This document shows, piece by piece, positions 58,771-64,000 of a stretch of 64,000 nucleotides of DNA (the stretch's first letter is position 1; each line of letters begins with the position of its first letter). Source of the stretch: Toxorhynchites rutilus septentrionalis (taxonomy: Eukaryota > Arthropoda > Insecta > Diptera > Culicidae); assembly GCF_029784135.1 (NCBI RefSeq), contig NC_073745.1, positions 63,635,218-63,699,217 on the forward strand. Reading direction: 5' to 3'. The position numbers and the translations under genes are program-made. The notes beneath the pieces were generated by a model. That model searched no databases. It saw only the letters and a list, made by a program, of their open reading frames with translations, and was not told the origin of the DNA.

Positions 58771-61700
58771 AAATTTCACCCAAAAATAATGGATTACTTT
58801 TTTCCCAACCCAAAGTTTTTATTAATACATTTTTTTAATTGTTTTGATTTCGCAAGTATTAAAATTTAGCTAAATTTTAGAAATTTATATAAGTTTAGTA
58901 TGTCCAACGTCCTAAGTTGAATTAAAACAGTATTGTAATGGAAATATTTTTCAAAAATATCTATGATATAAAAATTTTCAAAATGATATTAAATTTTTGA
59001 AAAACTTTTCAAAAGTGAATTACAAATGATATTTTTTCTAGAAACATAGCTGACTTTAAAACAGTTTTGTCACAAATTAGAGAGAATAAAGAAATGGAAA
59101 ATAAAAGGAGAACCATGAAATGAAAAGAGAAGCATATTTAAGCTAGTAATGTAAAAGTTAAATGGAATACATAAGAGAAACACGTGAAATGAAATGAAAA
59201 CGAAAAATACAAAAAAGATAAGTGAACAAAAGATTTGAGGAAAGAGAATTCAAAGAATGCAAGAAATAAAAGGGCTCAAGAGATTACAAGACAAGAGGAA
59301 AAATAAAGAGAAAAATGTGAAAAGAGTATGAGAAATCGCAGAGTGGAAATTTGGGAAAAAATCAAAAGAATAGAAAAAAAAGATAACAAAAAAATAGAGA
59401 TGATCCGATAATCAGGGGAAAGTTGAAAAGGATAAAAAATAAAGTATAAATAAAAATACTTTATATTTCAATTAGCCTGCTTTGTTTGCATTATTAATTC
59501 TATGCTAATGAGTAAAGAAAATGGAGGTGCAAAGAAAAAATATTAGAATAACAGAATAAAAAAAAAATAAAAAGATGAAAGAGAGAGAACAGAAGAGTTA
59601 TAAAAAAGAAACAATTAAAAAATAAGAGACAAGAAACGGTAAAAGAAATGAGAGTAAAATAAGAGGAGATAAAGAAAAAAAACAATAGGGGAAAATAAAA
59701 AAAAGAAATTAAAAAACAGACAAGAGATTGCGAAAAAGAGATATTAAATTGGGATTAGCAAAAAAAAAAAAGGAAGGGAGCAATGTAAAACATGAATAAA
59801 AGAGTACAACGAAATAAAATAATGGAGAGTAACAATTTTGAATAAGTTTTTTAACAGTTATATTATTCTGATTTTTCCGAGAAATTTAAACGACTTAGAG
59901 ACAACTTCGTCGTATGCCACATTTGAATCAGAGAACTGAATGTCCAGCAACGATTTTTGATGAAAGGTCAATAATTCTAAACAAGCACTTATGAAAAAAA
60001 TCAGTCGAAATTCGAGATGTTCGTATGGAAATGACAATTTTAATTTTGTGGTGTTGCCACTTTATACACAAAGTACAAAATAAGAAGAGGGTCAGATCAA
60101 CATCGGTTGTTTTTCGGGTAATTTGGCATGAAATTCTCTCTTTAGACGGTTTATCGGTAACTAGAGTTCATCGTAAGGGGTTACAAAGGAACATAGTTAG
60201 ATTCTGGGTGACTTGAAAGAATAATGTATGAAAAAGGTTTTCCAAAAAATACTTCAATTATTTATCAAAATTTCAATATTTTATAGGTTTTCGTGGATTA
60301 TGCCATTAAATCAAAATGTGCACACCACATTTTCGATGTTTGTATATTTGAACTAAGTTTTTCAAGCAGATCTTGAGATAAACAGTCTCAAAAGAGAACT
60401 TAGAAAAGGCCAGCTATGAATATTATAAAATATGGTTAAGAAATGGTTAAACGATCAAAATGTCCAAGACAGAAAAATAGTTAGGGTAGTGGGGGTAATG
60501 TGGTCACGTGGAGTAAAGTGGTCACCTGCTTGTTTGGTAGTATAACTATTGACTATTGACACCGTATTGATAGTCATCTTATGTTTGATTGAAAAATTTC
60601 ATGACTTTTGAGTCACCCTGTACTTCAGTGGAGCTGTTGCATGTCAAAATATAAATAAAAACTTAATTCGCTCTCTCAGCAGCCATGCGGCCGTAGTTTT
60701 GTGCGTTCCGAATTCAAGGAAATTCTAGTGAAATGAACAGATATTTTGTTCAATTTCAGCGATTGTTTCGCCAATTTTGCATTTCGTTGTTTGGGGGGCA
60801 AAGTGTTCAGTGGAGGATTACTACTGACAATGTTCTGTTTTCAAGAGCTAATATACCTTATCACCTTCTGCTCATGAAGGGGTCCCTTTTGTGGTTTTGA
60901 CCGAGGAAAAATGTGCCACCCCAACCAAAACATAGCCTCATTTTGAAAAACGTTATGTGTTTCCTACTACGTTTTTGTACGTATGAGAAAATTGCAATTA
61001 CGATTCTAGGTGAATAGGCCTAGTTCATTTCATACATGATCTACTATTTCAATAATGATTTAAACAAATTTGGCAAAAAAAACACGCATAAATCTCTCAG
61101 AATTCAAGTTTAGATTGTCGTTACTAAAAAATCTGCAGTTTTAGTTTGAACATAAAAAAGTGTCGTTAGTGAAACTATGTCTCAATGTGTCCATTATGTG
61201 ATATATGGAGGATTTGTAACCAAGTCTTTTGTGGAAAAAAATCTAGTCATTTATGAAATAGCCGGAATCTAATTCTAGTATTTTAAAATGTACTCTGTTG
61301 TGTAGGATGTTATTTGAATTTTTTTCATAATTATTTTTGAACATCCAAATATTCCCCTAAAAGTCACTCATAGAAGACATTTTTGAGTTATGTCTATTCA
61401 TTAAAAAAATAGCCCTTTCTAGAAGCTAAACCAATTTTGCAAAAAATCTCACCAATTAATTAATATCTTTAAATCCCTCAAACATAAAACTCAATTTTTC
61501 ACCACTAGTCGGGTACTCTTCACATAACTCTAAAAAAAAGTAAAAAGAAGTGAAAAAATACAAATTCAAATCCCACCGGGCTAATTAGTTTACGCGTATC
61601 ATAACAAATAAACGCCTAATGGCACAATTAGGCAAATCTACATAAATTACACTCCCGGCGAACAGCGAGCTTTTAATTACCAGTAAAATTTACGAGCTCA

Positions 61701-62949
61701 CTTTGCTGCTGCAGCAGCAGCGCACCGTCTCAAATAAACCAACAAACACACTCTTAGAGTAGAGTCAGTCCAGCAGTAAAATATGATGTCCTTTCTTCTA
61801 ATAGTTAAAATTTACTCGCAAATCTGTCACCACCTAAACGCTACAGCTCCTCCATGGAAGAGTGTCTGCGAAATTCATGAACATTCATCATGCTTTGTGA
61901 TGATTTTGGACAGCGTAATAATTTGATTTGAAACTCGTCCAACTCTTGCCCAAATTTCACGAGGATCGTAATTCGACTTTTTTTCCCAAACAAACACTGC
62001 CCGGTACGGACATTTAATAGTTGTGAACACATATAATATAATTGATCTTTATGATCCCAGTAGCAGCAGCTGCTCTCGCGTCTCTCGTCAGCAAAATTTT
62101 TAACGAGCCAAAATAGTTTGACAATCGATGCTCGGCATACTAAAAACAGCTGTTGCCTCCCACAACAACGGGAGCAGGAGTTGCAGTGAAAATATCCTTA
62201 ATAACAACGACCCTCTTCCCCACTTGTGGATGTTCTGTTTTGTTCTGGTACCGAAGCTCAAATAGTTTCACAACAAATTAGAGGAGCGTTGGAAACAAAT
62301 CTCCCGTAGTTTATTCGCGCACAACGGCGACGGAACGTTCCGAAAACAGCGATAGTGGTGTCGGGTGTGGTGTGGATTACCCAACATATCCCTGACCTCT
62401 GGCTGGGTGGTTTTCTACCCCCAATAATCCCTGAGACCAGGACGAGGACGATTATAGTGTGTGTCGGGCTCAACAATTTTCAAGCGAGGCTTATCATCTG
62501 TGGGTTGTTCAACGATGAGAGTCAGAGATATAAAAATGAAAAATTGTTTCGCAATTAATTGTGATGGCGGTATTAAATGGCTCTCTCTCTTTTGAAGCCG
62601 TGTGAATGGTGGAATTCAATGGTCTGTGGCGTTATGTGTACCCCATTAATTCGCAAGGTGTCGACCTTGTTCTGCCAAATCGGGATTTAGTTACGGTATG
62701 TTGACGAAGTTGATATTTTAAATCGGAACTGGAACTGTAGAATAATCCTCAAGGTTATGATGATCGTTTTCAGTGATCCTACCAGGATTGGTGGTGGAAT
62801 TGCAATGCGCATTGATTTTTCCAGTTCCCATCTGGCATATTCAAGTACATCAATTGTGTGCAATAGACTTTCGTAAACACCAAATCATTTTTTGTAAATA
62901 TTTATAAAAAATTAATGAATCGACCAGAATTCTAATAAGATCAGACTCA
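58771..62949. other. Repeat- and purine-rich sequence, no gene recognised
   Basis: About 59080-59830 is strongly A/G-rich on the plus strand. Around 60485-60525 is the phrase GGGGGTAATGTGGTCACGTG...GTAAAGTGGTCACC, a dispersed insect-type repeat phrase. The section 61640-62560 is more complex and GC-balanced (CTGCTGCAGCAGCAGCGC near 61705) and may be regulatory; its short frames match no known protein. Confidence 0.4.
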
Positions 62950-63320
62950 ATCCAGGCGAAAATGAAATTTCATTGATTGAAAGTCTTGAAAATGAAGAAA
63001 AACGAACAAGTCATGCACACATGAATGCAGATACATAAAGCATAAAAAAGCATATAGCAAAATTGGAATTACAAAAAATAGGAGACATGACATTCGACAA
63101 GACACTATTTCGGTACGACTCATAGTTTTTGAGATGAAAACTATCAAAAACTTCTCTTACTAAAATCAATACGCCCCTTTAAAAAATAACACTCGAGTCA
63201 AAAAAATCCCACTTGCTGGTGAACACTCATATTTCCTCCAACCCAAACGGAATACTTTCGTTCGAATCACAAATACATGTTTTGTTTTTGAAATCTGCAT
63301 TTTTAGGACGATTTTATTTG
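62950..63320. repeat. Diverged family F foldback fragment
   Basis: It shares GACTCATAGTTTTTGAGAT, AACTTCTCTTACTAAAATC and TAACACTCGAGTCAAAAAAA with the reverse complement of 26400-26610, with many substitutions. No second arm is seen in the window. Confidence 0.5.
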
Positions 63321-64000
63321 GAATTGCACATAATAAACGGGATGAAAATTTAAATGGTATTCGAAATAATGGAGAATTATGATGAAGAAAAACAAAGCAG
63401 ATATAAAAAAAATCAAAGAAAATGTAGGTAGAAAGATAGAAGGTAGAAAAAAAGGATAAAAAATATATAAAAAGTGATTCAGACAATAAAGTATAAACAG
63501 GGGTTCAGCAAAACAGAATAAAAAACGAAGAAGAATAAAAAGCATAAAGTGATAAAAAATCTAAAATCAATAATTAAAAAGAAATTTGAAGATGAAATAA
63601 GAAGGAATGGTTCTTTTGGCCGTGTGATTAGCAGCATCTACACTATGCCGGGAGTTCAATTTACTGGCTCTGGCAGAGAGTTTTTTCATCATACAATGTT
63701 TTTCCGACTTCAAATAATAAAAGAAACAAGTTCATTCATTTGTAGACGAGGAAAAACTTGTTCCAAATAGGAATAGACGTTAATCAAATAGAAGCACGCA
63801 GCACATGAGCATATTACTTTATTCTCCTTTTGCATGTTATAGGTATGGCTGCATTAGTGTATTTTTTTTCGAAGGGAAAATAAATAAATAATTTCAAGAA
63901 AAAAACAGTAATGATCATCAAAGACCCGACATTGAGATAGAAGATAAACAAGATAGAGTATCAATAGTACATATAACAGAAAAATATGAAAAATATGAAA
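63321..64000. other. AT- and purine-rich end of window
   Basis: About 63360-63600 is A/G-rich on the plus strand, similar in composition to 59080-59830 and 43680-43940. No gene recognised. Confidence 0.4.

Noticed and set aside
60485..60530. GTGGTCAC-containing phrase as a regulatory site
   Set aside because: Resembles a common dispersed repeat phrase; no supporting context.
61841..62032. Minus-strand peptide with a phrase (RITILVKFGQELDEF) faintly like the RRM2 strand RIVIF..GVQAMVEFD
   Set aside because: The match is weak, lacks the right splice phase before 43203, and the following residues do not fit the family; considered chance.

Overview
The window is AT-rich, intron-dominated eukaryotic DNA from a dipteran, most likely a mosquito. 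I infer this from the transposon community (DD37E, DD41D and DD34D Tc1/mariner elements, an RTE-type LINE, tRNA-derived SINEs) and from insect-type splice signals. No bacterial, organellar or viral gene is visible.

The only host gene I can support is on the minus strand: an hnRNP L / Drosophila smooth (sm) family RNA-binding protein. Three coding exons fit together in frame: 43116-43203 (C-terminal half of an RRM), 42367-42424 (the conserved linker after that RRM) and 8944-9024 (a 27-codon linker exon). The last two would be separated by an intron of about 33 kb, so nearly everything from 9 to 42 kb is intronic. The remaining exons lie outside the window or were not found. GC-richer DNA at 9.8-10.9 kb has two strong minus-strand splice donors and may hold alternative first exons.

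The rest is transposon archaeology. From left to right: a foldback element (0.2-1.7 kb); a pogo-like MITE and a second foldback with a MITE inside (4.2-6.2 kb); an octamer satellite (7.9-8.2 kb); a SINE-like retroposon with target-site duplication (13.3-13.7 kb); a mariner carrying a nested SINE (14-15.5 kb); a second mariner relic (16.1-16.9 kb); a 118-bp-unit dispersed repeat (family R) ending in a hairpin (18.4-19.7 kb); a repeat (family D1) whose 3' tail has grown into a 780-bp octamer array and an AT array (24.5-26.1 kb); another foldback (26.4-27.4 kb); a second R copy (28.5-29.4 kb); an RTE-type LINE with an 11-bp target-site duplication (32.9-34.6 kb); a second full-length mariner (35.3-36.5 kb); SINEs (37.5 and 44.1 kb); a second D1 copy with a LINE inserted (38.7-40.1 kb); mariner relics (40.1-40.4 and 46.2-46.5 kb); a hexamer array passing into a 15-mer minisatellite with a 345-bp higher-order repeat (46.5-47.4 kb); and R copies interrupted by a DD37E element (47.8-49.8 kb) and abutted by a pogo-like MITE (52.0-54.0 kb). 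At 55.7-58.0 kb a DD41D element contains a DD37E element with an intact 338-residue transposase, the only element here that looks recently or potentially active. The right end (58.8-64 kb) is repeats and purine-rich DNA without recognisable genes.

The insertions give a relative chronology: the SINE is younger than the mariner it interrupts, DD37E is younger than DD41D and family R, and the tandem arrays arose from transposon sequence.
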